From Planctomycetota bacterium (lineage in GTDB: Bacteria > Planctomycetota > UBA8108 > JACQVS01), in contig JANQLS010000092.1 in NCBI GenBank assembly GCA_028280485.1, positions 1 to 55,059 on the forward strand: 55,059 bases of DNA, written 5' to 3'. This document shows positions 9,624 through 17,335 of this stretch, one piece after another (within the stretch, counting starts at the first letter, position 1; every line of letters starts with the position of its first letter). Made by a program: the position numbers and the translations under genes. Below the pieces are notes generated by a model that saw only the letters and a program-made list of their open reading frames with translations, made no database searches and was not told where the DNA came from.

Positions 9624-10913
9624 TTATTCTACTTGAGATTCAGTAGGTGGTTGGAATTCTTTGATCGGGACGTCTTCGGTTTTACGTCCGATATACTCTG
9701 TTCCCTGGTAATCTCGAACAAAGAAAAGTTCGAGTTCGTTTTTTACTTTAACATCAACGAATGAACTATCACTATCACCAAAGGCCCAGCCACAATCGTT
9801 GTACCCGGCATAATCAGCCGTCCAAAGTAGGAATTTTCTGTCACTAAATGCAGGGTAAAGGCGAGATAAGGTCGGGGATAAAGTGCGGCCATTCCAAAGA
9901 AACGGATACTGTTCTCTCTTCATGGCATCCCACTTCTCCATCGCAGTGGGATCTCCTGATTCCACACCCACTTCTTCAAATTGAACAAACCATTTTATAG
10001 GAAAAAACGGAACCAACTCATCGGTGGTAGCTAACCGCCAATCATCAAAACCAGCAAAGCTTATTTTGCATTTGCCTCTTTTATATTTTCGATTTTCTCG
10101 TAGTCGAGAACAATCTCTATAGTAGAGAGGGTAAGGCGCCCCGCAACCTTCCCCAAACATAGCGGTCGCTGTTCTCCAATTTAACCCGATGGGATTTCCC
10201 ATGAACTCGCTGCCATTCCAAACCATCCCCCAGGGAGCTCTAATGGCCATCAATTTCGATTCTTCATGAGTCACTGTGCCATCACAATTATCGATGAGGG
10301 ATCCGTTGAGGGTTGGAATCCTTTTTCGAGACTCTGTGGTTAAAACCGGATTCTCGCCAATAAAACCGAAACCCGTCTTTTTCGACTTCCAAGCTTGATC
10401 CTTCGTGGGCGGCAGCAACACTTTCTCTTGGCCATCTTCACCCTTCACTTTCACTCGCCCAGTAATTTCTCTTCTCAGTCGGGCGATGGTATCGGCAAGT
10501 TGCTTTGGTCGAGCAACATTCCACCAAATGAGCTTACTCCGATCATCTCCAGGCCAGAAAGAAACCTCTCCATAATTGAGAAGGCTTCCCATACCTGAAA
10601 TTTTTATGTCGGTTTGGATGCCATCTGAAATCGAAAACTCACGACTCATTTTTGAAAATGTTCCTACCGTACAACGGATGAGATCCCCATTTTCAATTTC
10701 ATAAAGGAAGTTCGATCTTCTGATGCTCACCGTCATAACATAAAAAATGACAACCAAACCAGGCAGGAGGTAGGCATGGTATTCAGGAATCGCGTCTAGG
10801 ATATTTTGGGGCAAAATCTTATCTGAATACCGATAAGCGAGGTAACCGAAAAGGAGCATCGAAAGCCAGGATTGCCAATACGAACGAAGGGCTGGCCGAA
10901 ATTTATAGTTCAT
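9624..10913 (-). CDS. Membrane protein fusing a bacterial PH-like (bPH2) domain to DUF1566
   Basis: A 429-aa protein. Two hydrophobic segments lie near residues 15-30 and 47-65. They are followed by a YdbS-like bPH2 (DUF304) pattern at about 70-150: EIENGDLIRCTVGTFS, the SISDGIQTDI strand, LLNYGEVSFW. Residues about 205-415 match DUF1566 (Lcl C-terminal type): DNCDGTVTHEESKL, MVWNG, GFDDWRLATTDEL, FLWTADY and a final FFVRD. DUF1566 is usually found in exported or surface proteins and its role is unclear. This combination with bPH2 is not one I recognise. The gene stands alone between the convergent zinc-ribbon gene and the symporter operon. Confidence 0.7.
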   Translation of the reverse strand: MNYKFRPALRSYWQSWLSMLLFGYLAYRYSDKILPQNILDAIPEYHAYLLPGLVVIFYVMTVSIRRSNFLYEIENGDLIRCTVGTFSKMSREFSISDGIQTDIKISGMGSLLNYGEVSFWPGDDRSKLIWWNVARPKQLADTIARLRREITGRVKVKGEDGQEKVLLPPTKDQAWKSKKTGFGFIGENPVLTTESRKRIPTLNGSLIDNCDGTVTHEESKLMAIRAPWGMVWNGSEFMGNPIGLNWRTATAMFGEGCGAPYPLYYRDCSRLRENRKYKRGKCKISFAGFDDWRLATTDELVPFFPIKWFVQFEEVGVESGDPTAMEKWDAMKREQYPFLWNGRTLSPTLSRLYPAFSDRKFLLWTADYAGYNDCGWAFGDSDSSFVDVKVKNELELFFVRDYQGTEYIGRKTEDVPIKEFQPPTESQVE

Positions 10914-11099
10914 CTACACAATCTTTCATCTACATGAAAATAGGAATAAAGAACTCAGTCGGAAGAAATGAAATAGCTTTCCCAAACATAAAGATTAGGA
11001 CGACAATCCAGGTAGGAAATTCATTGATTTAAGAAATTTTTACGTGAATGAAGTGTAGAGGCTTAGGGACAGAGAGCAATTTCTATTTTCGCAAATGGA

Positions 11100-12587
11100 C
11101 TAAATGTCAAAGACAGCTTCGACATCCTGATCTAGCTTTTTAGGCTTTAAAAGAAGTGAGAATCCGATAAAAGCGACCAAAGAGGCTAAGAGCGCTAAAG
11201 TTCCCGGCGATACCCCATAAGGAATTCGTACTCCAGCGAGCTGAAACCCAAACGCTACTGAGTTGATGATCAAACTGATTACGATCGACAGAACTGCCGC
11301 CAGAGGATGCGCTCGCTTCCAGCTCAATCCAAATGCAACAACCGGAACTAAAGCTGCTGAAAACACCCCCCAGCCATAGGTACCTAAAATACCGATCAGA
11401 TCGGGCGAGACTAATGCGCAAATCGCAGAAAAGACGGCCAGTAACACGGTGATGATACGAGCCCATCTCAACTCATGAGGAAGAGATTTTCCTGAGATAG
11501 CCTTGGGGATGTCATGGACGATAGCGGCAGCCCCGATGTTTAAGAATCCATCGGCAGTCGACATGACGGCCGCAAATAATCCGGCAAACGCTAATCCCGC
11601 TAGGACGGGGTCGGCATAGGTATTTAAAAAAGTAAATGCCGCGTTATCCGCTTTATCCAAGGTCGTGACATCCCCACTTAAGACCAAACTCCGGATGGCT
11701 AATCCGATACTGATCCAGAGTAAAGCCGTCAAACCGAATCCGATGAGAGTAATCGGGAGCGAGCTACGAAAGTCCCCCACCTTTTTCGTCATCATCATTT
11801 TTGTGACGAGGTGAGGCTGTCCTAAAACTCCAAAAGTAAAAATGAAAAACCACGACAAGCAACCCAGCATGCCCAAAGTTCCCCAGGGGGCTGCTGATTC
11901 GGGATCATCCCTTTGGAGAGTTTGAACCATCCCCGAAATCCCTCCATCGACCGCTCCTAACGCGGTAATAAAAACGAGGATTGCGACAACCACCATCACG
12001 ATTCCCTGAAAGAGGTCTGTATAAACGGAAGCGATGATTCCACCCGTGACACAGTAGAAGACTAATACGGCAGAAGAAATGATCACACAGATGACGATCG
12101 AATCTTGCCCGGGTAAATCATTACTCATGAAGATCGATTTTAAAACGAACGCCATCGCCTTAATTTGAGTGGCGAGGTAGGGAACTACGCCAGCGAGGAT
12201 GGCTACCGCAACCAACAGTCGAACCGATTTGCTTTTGTATCGCACCTCGGCCACATCCGGAAGCGAGACGCAATTTCGAAGCTCGCCTAACATCCGAATT
12301 CGCTTTGCAATTAAATAGTAAGCGAGGATAAATCCGATTGGAGTCGATAAGACGATCCAAAAGGAACTCATTCCCATGCGGTAGATTAAACCTGGCCCGC
12401 CGACAAATCCGAATCCGCTCATCGTGCTGGAAAAAATAGCAACTCCAGTGACAATCGTTCCAAGGCTTCGTCCCGCCATGAAAAAATCGCTGGTACTCTT
12501 CGTACGTCGCATCGCCCATAAACCGACGAGAATGCAGAACACCATATAACTGGCGACGCAGAGAAGGATAATTAGATTACGATCCAT
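11100..12587 (-). CDS. Sodium:solute symporter (SSS family)
   Basis: A 495-aa integral membrane protein with about 13 hydrophobic helices. It has the N-terminal SSS pattern TSDFFMAGRSLG (near residue 32), IFSSTMSGFGFVGGPG (near 50), and a helix-5/6 region (IKAMAFVLKSIF near 145). The family couples Na+ entry to uptake of sugars, carboxylates, proline or similar solutes. Last gene of a minus-strand operon with a sugar kinase, so a sugar or polyol substrate is the best guess. Its start overlaps the preceding small membrane protein by 11 bases, consistent with translational coupling. Confidence 0.88.
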   Translation of the reverse strand: MDRNLIILLCVASYMVFCILVGLWAMRRTKSTSDFFMAGRSLGTIVTGVAIFSSTMSGFGFVGGPGLIYRMGMSSFWIVLSTPIGFILAYYLIAKRIRMLGELRNCVSLPDVAEVRYKSKSVRLLVAVAILAGVVPYLATQIKAMAFVLKSIFMSNDLPGQDSIVICVIISSAVLVFYCVTGGIIASVYTDLFQGIVMVVVAILVFITALGAVDGGISGMVQTLQRDDPESAAPWGTLGMLGCLSWFFIFTFGVLGQPHLVTKMMMTKKVGDFRSSLPITLIGFGLTALLWISIGLAIRSLVLSGDVTTLDKADNAAFTFLNTYADPVLAGLAFAGLFAAVMSTADGFLNIGAAAIVHDIPKAISGKSLPHELRWARIITVLLAVFSAICALVSPDLIGILGTYGWGVFSAALVPVVAFGLSWKRAHPLAAVLSIVISLIINSVAFGFQLAGVRIPYGVSPGTLALLASLVAFIGFSLLLKPKKLDQDVEAVFDI

Positions 12588-13119
12588 TATTCTCCTCTTC
12601 CGGTACGGAGCTCAACTTCGAGGCTTGAAGCAAAGCCTCAAATTGCTCCTCGTCTCGGTCGCTATAAATCCAATTTTTGAAATTCAAGACATAGAGAATA
12701 AGGAACAGACTCGGCACAATCCACATTCCGAACATGAGAGTCAAAGCGGGCAAAGACAAACCCATCGCAAAGACTCGATCTGAAGATCCTGCGAAGTAAG
12801 CCAGAGTCAATAAAAGGAAAACCGCTAAATAAGCCGCACCGGCAATCAAGACTCCACCGAAAGCTTGGGATTTCTTCTTAATCCCCATCGCCATGAGGAG
12901 AGTCAAGATGATGATATGAAAACCGCCGTGAATCGTTCCGATGACTTTTAATTCTGCATGTCTCTCAGAATCACCCCCGCGATGCATCTCAGCGTGTTGA
13001 GGATGAGGGGCTCCCGACTGCGTGATCGGTTCTTCTCGAAGTAAACAATAAACCAAGAGAACCAAGACGGTTAAAGCGGCGATTAAAACGATGAGTGGTA
13101 TCTTAGACATAAGTATCAT
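12577..13119 (-). CDS. Small membrane protein of the symporter operon
   Basis: A 180-aa protein with four hydrophobic segments: about 8-27, 63-80, 86-110 and 118-145. A periplasm- or cytosol-facing His-rich stretch (PHPQHAEMHRGG) follows the first helix. I do not recognise the family. A second in-frame ATG at 13110 is equally possible because neither start has a clear Shine-Dalgarno. Its 3' end overlaps the symporter start by 11 bases, which suggests a coupled accessory subunit or stability factor for the transporter (inference). Confidence 0.7.
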   Translation of the reverse strand: MILMSKIPLIVLIAALTVLVLLVYCLLREEPITQSGAPHPQHAEMHRGGDSERHAELKVIGTIHGGFHIIILTLLMAMGIKKKSQAFGGVLIAGAAYLAVFLLLTLAYFAGSSDRVFAMGLSLPALTLMFGMWIVPSLFLILYVLNFKNWIYSDRDEEQFEALLQASKLSSVPEEENNGS

Positions 13120-13139
13120 TTTAAGAGAGGCTATAGAAT

Positions 13140-13940
13140 TTATAGATTCTCAAACCTCTTCGATCGATGCTCACCGGGACCTGCTGGAAGATCTTTCCCA
13201 ATTCGAATGTCTCGCCACTCTCCTCGGGGTAACTGACCGGAGACGTAGTAGACGGGTTTACCGTGTTTTTCTACATCCACCTCGACCTTGCTCGCATCGC
13301 AAAACCGAATGACGTAACCCGCTCGTCGACGCTCACTCAAATTAGCTTCGGATCCATGAATGATAAATGAGTCGTGGAACGAAACATCGCCCACCCCCAA
13401 TTCGATCGGAACTTGGGAAGCTTCCATTTCCGAAGTAACCTCCACCTCAACTCCCAGTAGGTCTTTGCCATCGGTCGGGATCATCTCCAACTCTTGAAAA
13501 CCAGAATGACTTTTAGGAATCACATTCATGCAAGCATTCTCGCAGTCGGCCTTATCGAACGCAATCCACGCGGTAGCCACCTCCGTGCCCGTGACCGAAG
13601 GCCAATAGGTATTGTCTTGATGCCAACGGATAGCTAAGCCATCGCCAGCTGGCTTGACGATAAGATGCGAACCTAAAACGATGAGTTCATCGGTTTGTAG
13701 ACTCTCTTTAGCTGCTTCGATGACCTTGGGATGCCGAATGAGTTCTAACCACTCTCGCCAATCGGATGCACGAATTTGAGGTTCGACTAATGATTCTGGA
13801 CGGCGCCCCTCAGGTAAGTCCACGATCATCCCTTCGAGTGAACTCACATACGGAGCTATTTCCTCCGGAGTGAGAACATTCTTAAAAACGCAATATCCCT
13901 GCTCACTAAACTTCGTTGAATCGAGATTGACTTCAGGCAT
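13140..13940 (-). CDS. Phytanoyl-CoA dioxygenase (PhyH) family oxygenase
   Basis: A 266-aa Fe(II)/2-oxoglutarate-dependent dioxygenase-like protein. The metal triad is visible: H107-x-D109 in RWHQDN and H195 in FIIHGS. Arginines at 204-206 (ERRRAGY) supply the likely 2-oxoglutarate contact. PhyH proteins hydroxylate varied small molecules; the substrate cannot be read here. It starts only 10 bases after the kinase stop codon and precedes the transporter genes, so it is probably part of the same catabolic operon. It may modify the imported compound or its derivative. Confidence 0.85.
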   Translation of the reverse strand: MPEVNLDSTKFSEQGYCVFKNVLTPEEIAPYVSSLEGMIVDLPEGRRPESLVEPQIRASDWREWLELIRHPKVIEAAKESLQTDELIVLGSHLIVKPAGDGLAIRWHQDNTYWPSVTGTEVATAWIAFDKADCENACMNVIPKSHSGFQELEMIPTDGKDLLGVEVEVTSEMEASQVPIELGVGDVSFHDSFIIHGSEANLSERRRAGYVIRFCDASKVEVDVEKHGKPVYYVSGQLPRGEWRDIRIGKDLPAGPGEHRSKRFENL

Positions 13941-13950
13941 GGGCTCAGCT

Positions 13951-15447
13951 TTACAACGTTTTTAGTAAGTTCTTTAGCGCAGGATAGATTTGCGAATACT
14001 TCGCGTAGACTTCCTGGTAAACCTCATGACGCTTCTTATCGGGTTCGAATGTACGATCGACATCGACAAACTGGGAAACTCCTTCACCGGGACTGTTGTA
14101 AACTCCAGTTCCAACTCCCGCCAAGATCGCTGCACCTAAAATGCTACATTCAGAAATCTTGGGACGCACAAACGGGATTCCAAATACATCGGCCTGAATT
14201 TGAAGCCAAGCATCGGACTTCGCCCCTCCTCCAGTGGCGATGAGTTCGGACAAATCAATTCCGAGATTGTTCAGCGTGTTTAAGCTTTCAACGAAGTAAA
14301 ACGAAACTCCCTCCATGATCGCCTTGAGTACTTCCCCTCTCGGAGTGTTCACCCGAAGCCCTGCGATCACTCCGGCAGAGTCCGGAATAAAATGAGGAGG
14401 CCCAGTAAATTCAAAGTGAGGGAGGACGAGGAGCTTGGTGGGATCGCTCGGCATTTCTGAAGTCAGAAGGTCGTAGATATCACTTTCAGAATGAAGCTTT
14501 TGATCTCCCTTGGCGAAGGTGTCCCTAAACCAACGAACTAATGTTCCGCTTTGGTTAAAGATGAAAGAGACGTAATTGCCCTGGACGACATGGTGCTCGA
14601 TATTGAGTCCTCCTTCGAGCATCGGTCCGGATTCAGGAATCGAATCGTAAACCGGGGTTATACATTGAAAGGTACCCATTCCGCAGACGGCTTTTCCTCC
14701 GTGGTCAATTCCCGCCCCTAAGGCGTTACAGCATTGATCGTGTCCGCCAACGACGATTTTGACATTTGGGCTTAAACCTAATTCCCGTGCGATCTCGGGC
14801 AAAATTGTTCCTGAAACGACTCCACTGTGAGTCGTCTTCGGAAGCTTGTCAGCATCGAGCCCCGACCAACGGACCAGGTCATCCGACCAATCTTCCTTTC
14901 GAATGTCGTAAAGAAGAGTTCGGTTTGAAAGAGAATGGTTAGAGAGAGCTTCCCCTCCGAAAAGGAATGCGATCAGGTCAGCGTACAAGAGAAGATTATC
15001 TGTACGCTCGTAAACGTCGGGACGTTCATCCTTAAGCCACAGAATTTTAGGTAGAGAATAGTTCGTGCCTAAAATATTGGGATTCGTTTCGTAGAATGCT
15101 TCTTGACCGATGTCCGAGCGCAGCTTGTCAACGTAATCTCCCCCTCGAAGATCGGTCATCAAAATACTGTTCGCTAAGATCTCTCGATCGGCAGTGACCG
15201 GAGTCATCGCTTCGCCCAAGGAACTGAAACTCATCGCAGTAATCGGATCAGCACTCGTTTGAGGAGTAACTTCAGCAACAGTCTCTTTGACTTTCTTAAA
15301 AACTTCTCGAGCATCGAGTTCCACCCAGCCTTCACGAGGGTAGATACTACCGTACTCTCGGTAGGCCGAAGTGATCAAACTCCCATCAATAGAAAAGGCT
15401 GCAGCCTTGCAGCCTGTCGTTCCGATGTCGATTCCCAGTAGACTCAT
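13951..15447 (-). CDS. FGGY-family carbohydrate kinase
   Basis: A 498-aa cytosolic kinase of the xylulokinase/glycerol-kinase superfamily that phosphorylates a sugar or polyol with ATP. Seen: the N-terminal phosphate loop GIDIGTTGCK (5-14), a second-domain GGHDQCCNALGAGI with catalytic Asp237, and the adenosine motif ATGGGAKSDAWLQ near residue 410. Length is normal for the family. First gene of the operon with the PhyH oxygenase, the small membrane protein and the symporter. Xylulose or a related pentulose is the commonest substrate of look-alikes, but this is not decided by the sequence. Confidence 0.88.
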   Translation of the reverse strand: MSLLGIDIGTTGCKAAAFSIDGSLITSAYREYGSIYPREGWVELDAREVFKKVKETVAEVTPQTSADPITAMSFSSLGEAMTPVTADREILANSILMTDLRGGDYVDKLRSDIGQEAFYETNPNILGTNYSLPKILWLKDERPDVYERTDNLLLYADLIAFLFGGEALSNHSLSNRTLLYDIRKEDWSDDLVRWSGLDADKLPKTTHSGVVSGTILPEIARELGLSPNVKIVVGGHDQCCNALGAGIDHGGKAVCGMGTFQCITPVYDSIPESGPMLEGGLNIEHHVVQGNYVSFIFNQSGTLVRWFRDTFAKGDQKLHSESDIYDLLTSEMPSDPTKLLVLPHFEFTGPPHFIPDSAGVIAGLRVNTPRGEVLKAIMEGVSFYFVESLNTLNNLGIDLSELIATGGGAKSDAWLQIQADVFGIPFVRPKISECSILGAAILAGVGTGVYNSPGEGVSQFVDVDRTFEPDKKRHEVYQEVYAKYSQIYPALKNLLKTL

Positions 15448-15570
15448 AACTTTAAGTTCAGTTCCATTAATAAGAAAAAGAGCTAAATTTCGAATCGAGA
15501 ATTTTACACAAAATGAGAATAAATTTTGGTTCGAATTCTTAGGGATCTTTGATTATCGAAAGATTTTCGC

Positions 15571-16062
15571 TCAACAGCAAGATCCACCGGACTCGGGAGG
15601 TTGTATCTGAGTCAAGGAGTCTAAGCCAATGGGTTGCTGCGCCTCAGGTGCACAGCAGGCACTGCCATCATCGGTACTCTGATCACGATCAGAAAAGATT
15701 TGTGCGTCTTCCATCGTTTTAAAAACTTCCCAGGGGACTCCTGCGGGGTCTTGAACCCAGGTCTTTTCGGACTTGGAATAGCAGCAGATGGTTTCACCCT
15801 CATCGAAAGTCGAGATTTCGGCTTTGTTGATGCGCTCTCGAACTTCAGTGAGTTCGTTGTCTTCATCAACTTGTAATCCTAAGTGATTCAACCCATTTCG
15901 GCCTTCGCGCGTCGAAATAGCAAAGTTGATGCGCGGATCTTCGAGCATCCATTTCGCGTAATCCGGTTTGACCTTGGCGGGTTCAAGACCGAAGAGTTCC
16001 GTGTAGAATTTGATGCTTGTATCCAAGCTTTTGACGTTGAGATGAATGTGCATTCGGTTCAT
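15571..16062 (-). CDS. arsI: ArsI/CadI-type vicinal-oxygen-chelate metalloprotein (putative C-As lyase)
   Basis: A 163-aa glyoxalase/VOC-fold protein. It has the ArsI signature: an N-terminal metal His (HIH at 5-7), His60 in GLNHLGLQV, the vicinal pair Cys93-Cys94 in TICCYSKSEKTWVQDPAG, and Glu112 in PWEVF. In studied ArsI enzymes this Fe(II) dioxygenase cleaves the carbon-arsenic bond of trivalent organoarsenicals, and the paired cysteines bind the substrate. The C-terminal tail adds two more Cys pairs (SACCAP and a terminal GGSCC), a plausible metalloid-binding extension. It lies 13 bases after arsR in the same direction with an AAAGGAAG ribosome site. A cadmium-induced CadI role is the alternative name for the same family. 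Confidence 0.85.
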   Translation of the reverse strand: MNRMHIHLNVKSLDTSIKFYTELFGLEPAKVKPDYAKWMLEDPRINFAISTREGRNGLNHLGLQVDEDNELTEVRERINKAEISTFDEGETICCYSKSEKTWVQDPAGVPWEVFKTMEDAQIFSDRDQSTDDGSACCAPEAQQPIGLDSLTQIQPPESGGSCC

Positions 16063-16075
16063 CTGGGCTTCCTTT

Positions 16076-16450
16076 CTATTTCTTTACTTTTGATTTTGGG
16101 CTGCAACAGCTCGTCAATTCGATGATGGAGCAACCGGTTTTCTTGTTTTGACGAATCGTCGCCACATCATCGCTACAGCAATCTTTGATGAGAAATCCCA
16201 AAAGATTGCCGATGGCTTCAAAGTTAGCCGAATAGATCACAGAACGGCCTTCCTTCCGCGAATCGACCATTCCCGCATTCAAAAAATGCTTCAAATGAAA
16301 CGACATCGTATTGTGAGGTGTCTTCAACTGATCGCTCAGCACTCCAGCGGCTAAGCCTTCTGGGCCCGCCTTCACTAACAGCCGAAACACCTTCAATCGA
16401 GTTTCTTGGGCTAAGGCCTCAAACATGGGGATTGCATTTTTTATGTCCAT
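16076..16450 (-). CDS. arsR: ArsR/SmtB-family metalloregulator
   Basis: A 124-aa winged-helix repressor. The recognition helix region is NTMSFHLKHFLNAGMVDSRKEGRSVIYS (residues about 47-74). The typical ELCVCDL cysteine motif of helix 3 is missing. Instead cysteines cluster at the C-terminus: CC near 91-92, a single Cys near 106 and CC near 114-115. This arrangement is known from ArsR proteins that sense As(III) through a C-terminal site. It probably represses itself and arsI through the inverted repeat at 16443-16470, which overlaps its own start codon. Confidence 0.88.
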   Translation of the reverse strand: MDIKNAIPMFEALAQETRLKVFRLLVKAGPEGLAAGVLSDQLKTPHNTMSFHLKHFLNAGMVDSRKEGRSVIYSANFEAIGNLLGFLIKDCCSDDVATIRQNKKTGCSIIELTSCCSPKSKVKK

Positions 16451-16470
16451 TCGTCCAGAATAATGGACAT
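16443..16470. promoter_or_regulatory. Probable ArsR operator
   Basis: A perfect 8-bp inverted repeat, ATGTCCAT (16443-16450) and ATGGACAT (16463-16470), with a 12-base spacer. The left arm coincides with the first codons of arsR, read on the minus strand. The spacing and position fit a dimeric ArsR-family site that would block transcription initiation of arsR-arsI. There is no good Shine-Dalgarno in front of this ATG. Confidence 0.65.
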
Positions 16471-16528
16471 ATTATTTATTTCAAGAAATGATCGGGGAAA
16501 ATCTTAAAAATGGGAAAATCGTTTCTAC

Positions 16529-16634
16529 CTGTAGCACCACCCCTTGAGGGTGGCCCCTCCCTAAACGATTTTTGTATTATATATACGAAAATGCCCTGCT
16601 AAGAAATGGCCTGGGACAAGCCCAGGCGCTACAG
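16529..16634. repeat. Short element with GTAGCGCC-type terminal inverted repeats, copy 1
   Basis: A 106-base intergenic segment bounded by CTGTAGCACC (16529-16538) and GGCGCTACAG (16625-16634), a 10-bp terminal inverted repeat with one mismatch. Internal hairpins are CCACCCCTTGAGGGTGG and CCTGGGACAAGCCCAGG. A second copy lies at 42835-42965. It contains no ORF and is probably a REP/MITE-like element. Confidence 0.7.
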
Positions 16635-16668
16635 AGACGTAGGCAGAAAACATTAAAGGCAATGCAAC

Positions 16669-17124
16669 ATGTGGACCTGTAAAACCTGCTCAGAAGAACA
16701 CAAAGATTCTTTTTCCGTCTGCTGGAACTGTGGAACGAATCAGGAGGGTGAAGCTGATCCGGGGTTTGATACTTCCGATGAGGGACTTAGGGATCAGCTT
16801 TTAACGTGCCCAAAATGCGGAGAGAACTCTTATGAGTCACAAGGAGTTGCCAATTGGAGATGCCTGGATTGCTTATTCGACACGACTTATGATGATCCGG
16901 AACGTGCGTATACCGCTCCATTGGAAATGACATGCAATCGGTGTCAACGCACCATGCAGCGAGGAATGAGCGAAATCACAAATGAATCAAGAGGGGATAG
17001 GACAGTAGCCGTTGAAACCTTTATTCCCGATTCCGAAATCCCCTCTCACCCCCTCCCATTGCTCTCCTATTACAAAAGACAAAGAGCTTACCAGTGTGAG
17101 TGCGGCCAAAAAGTTTATTGGTAG
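16669..17124 (+). CDS. Small cytoplasmic protein with multiple zinc ribbons
   Basis: A 151-aa protein with CKTC (4-7) and CWNC (18-21) as one zinc ribbon, CPKC (47-50) and CLDC (65-68) as a second, and CNRC (about 89-92) with a C-terminal CEC as a probable third. The N-terminal module resembles RanBP2/double-zinc-ribbon knuckles. No membrane segment or signal peptide. Partners and function are unknown. It stands alone, divergent from arsR, with a repeat element in the intervening space. Confidence 0.7.
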   Translation: MWTCKTCSEEHKDSFSVCWNCGTNQEGEADPGFDTSDEGLRDQLLTCPKCGENSYESQGVANWRCLDCLFDTTYDDPERAYTAPLEMTCNRCQRTMQRGMSEITNESRGDRTVAVETFIPDSEIPSHPLPLLSYYKRQRAYQCECGQKVYW

Positions 17125-17201
17125 CCCGTAGCCAAATTCGCCAGAATTTGGGCACGAAAAATTTAAGGCACCATCGTCCAATCTCTGGCGAGATGGGCTA
17201 C
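17121..17201. repeat. Palindromic repeat with GTAGCCC/GGGCTAC ends
   Basis: An 81-base element directly overlapping the stop codon of the zinc-ribbon gene. It is bounded by GTAGCCC (17121-17127) and GGGCTAC (17195-17201). Inside are two hairpins with mirror-image loops: CCAAATTC-GCCA-GAATTTGG (17132-17151) and ATCTC-TGGC-GAGAT. It looks like a palindromic dimer of one repeat unit, as in REPIN-type elements. A degenerate relative lies at 8186. Confidence 0.6.
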
Positions 17202-17240
17202 AACATCCTTAGGGGGTAAATAAAATTGAGGTACTAAAAA

Positions 17241-17303
17241 ATCTCCTCGCTAGCGCTTTGGGCTAGTTAATGATTAACTAGCCCGAAGCGCTAGCGAGGG
17301 GAT
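17241..17303. terminator. 30-bp hairpin of the TAGCGAGGG repeat family, at convergent gene ends
   Basis: A nearly perfect stem (left arm from 17241, right arm to 17303, loop TGA at 17271-17273). The core reads CGCTAGCGCTTTGGGCTAG and its complement. It sits between the convergent zinc-ribbon and DUF1501 genes and could end transcription from both. The core GCCCGAAGC..TAGCGAGGG recurs at 31581, 34568, 34682, 34801 and 39128, so it is also a dispersed repeat. Confidence 0.7.
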
Positions 17304-17335
17304 CATAGGCGTACTGATATTAATATCAAAAGAGT

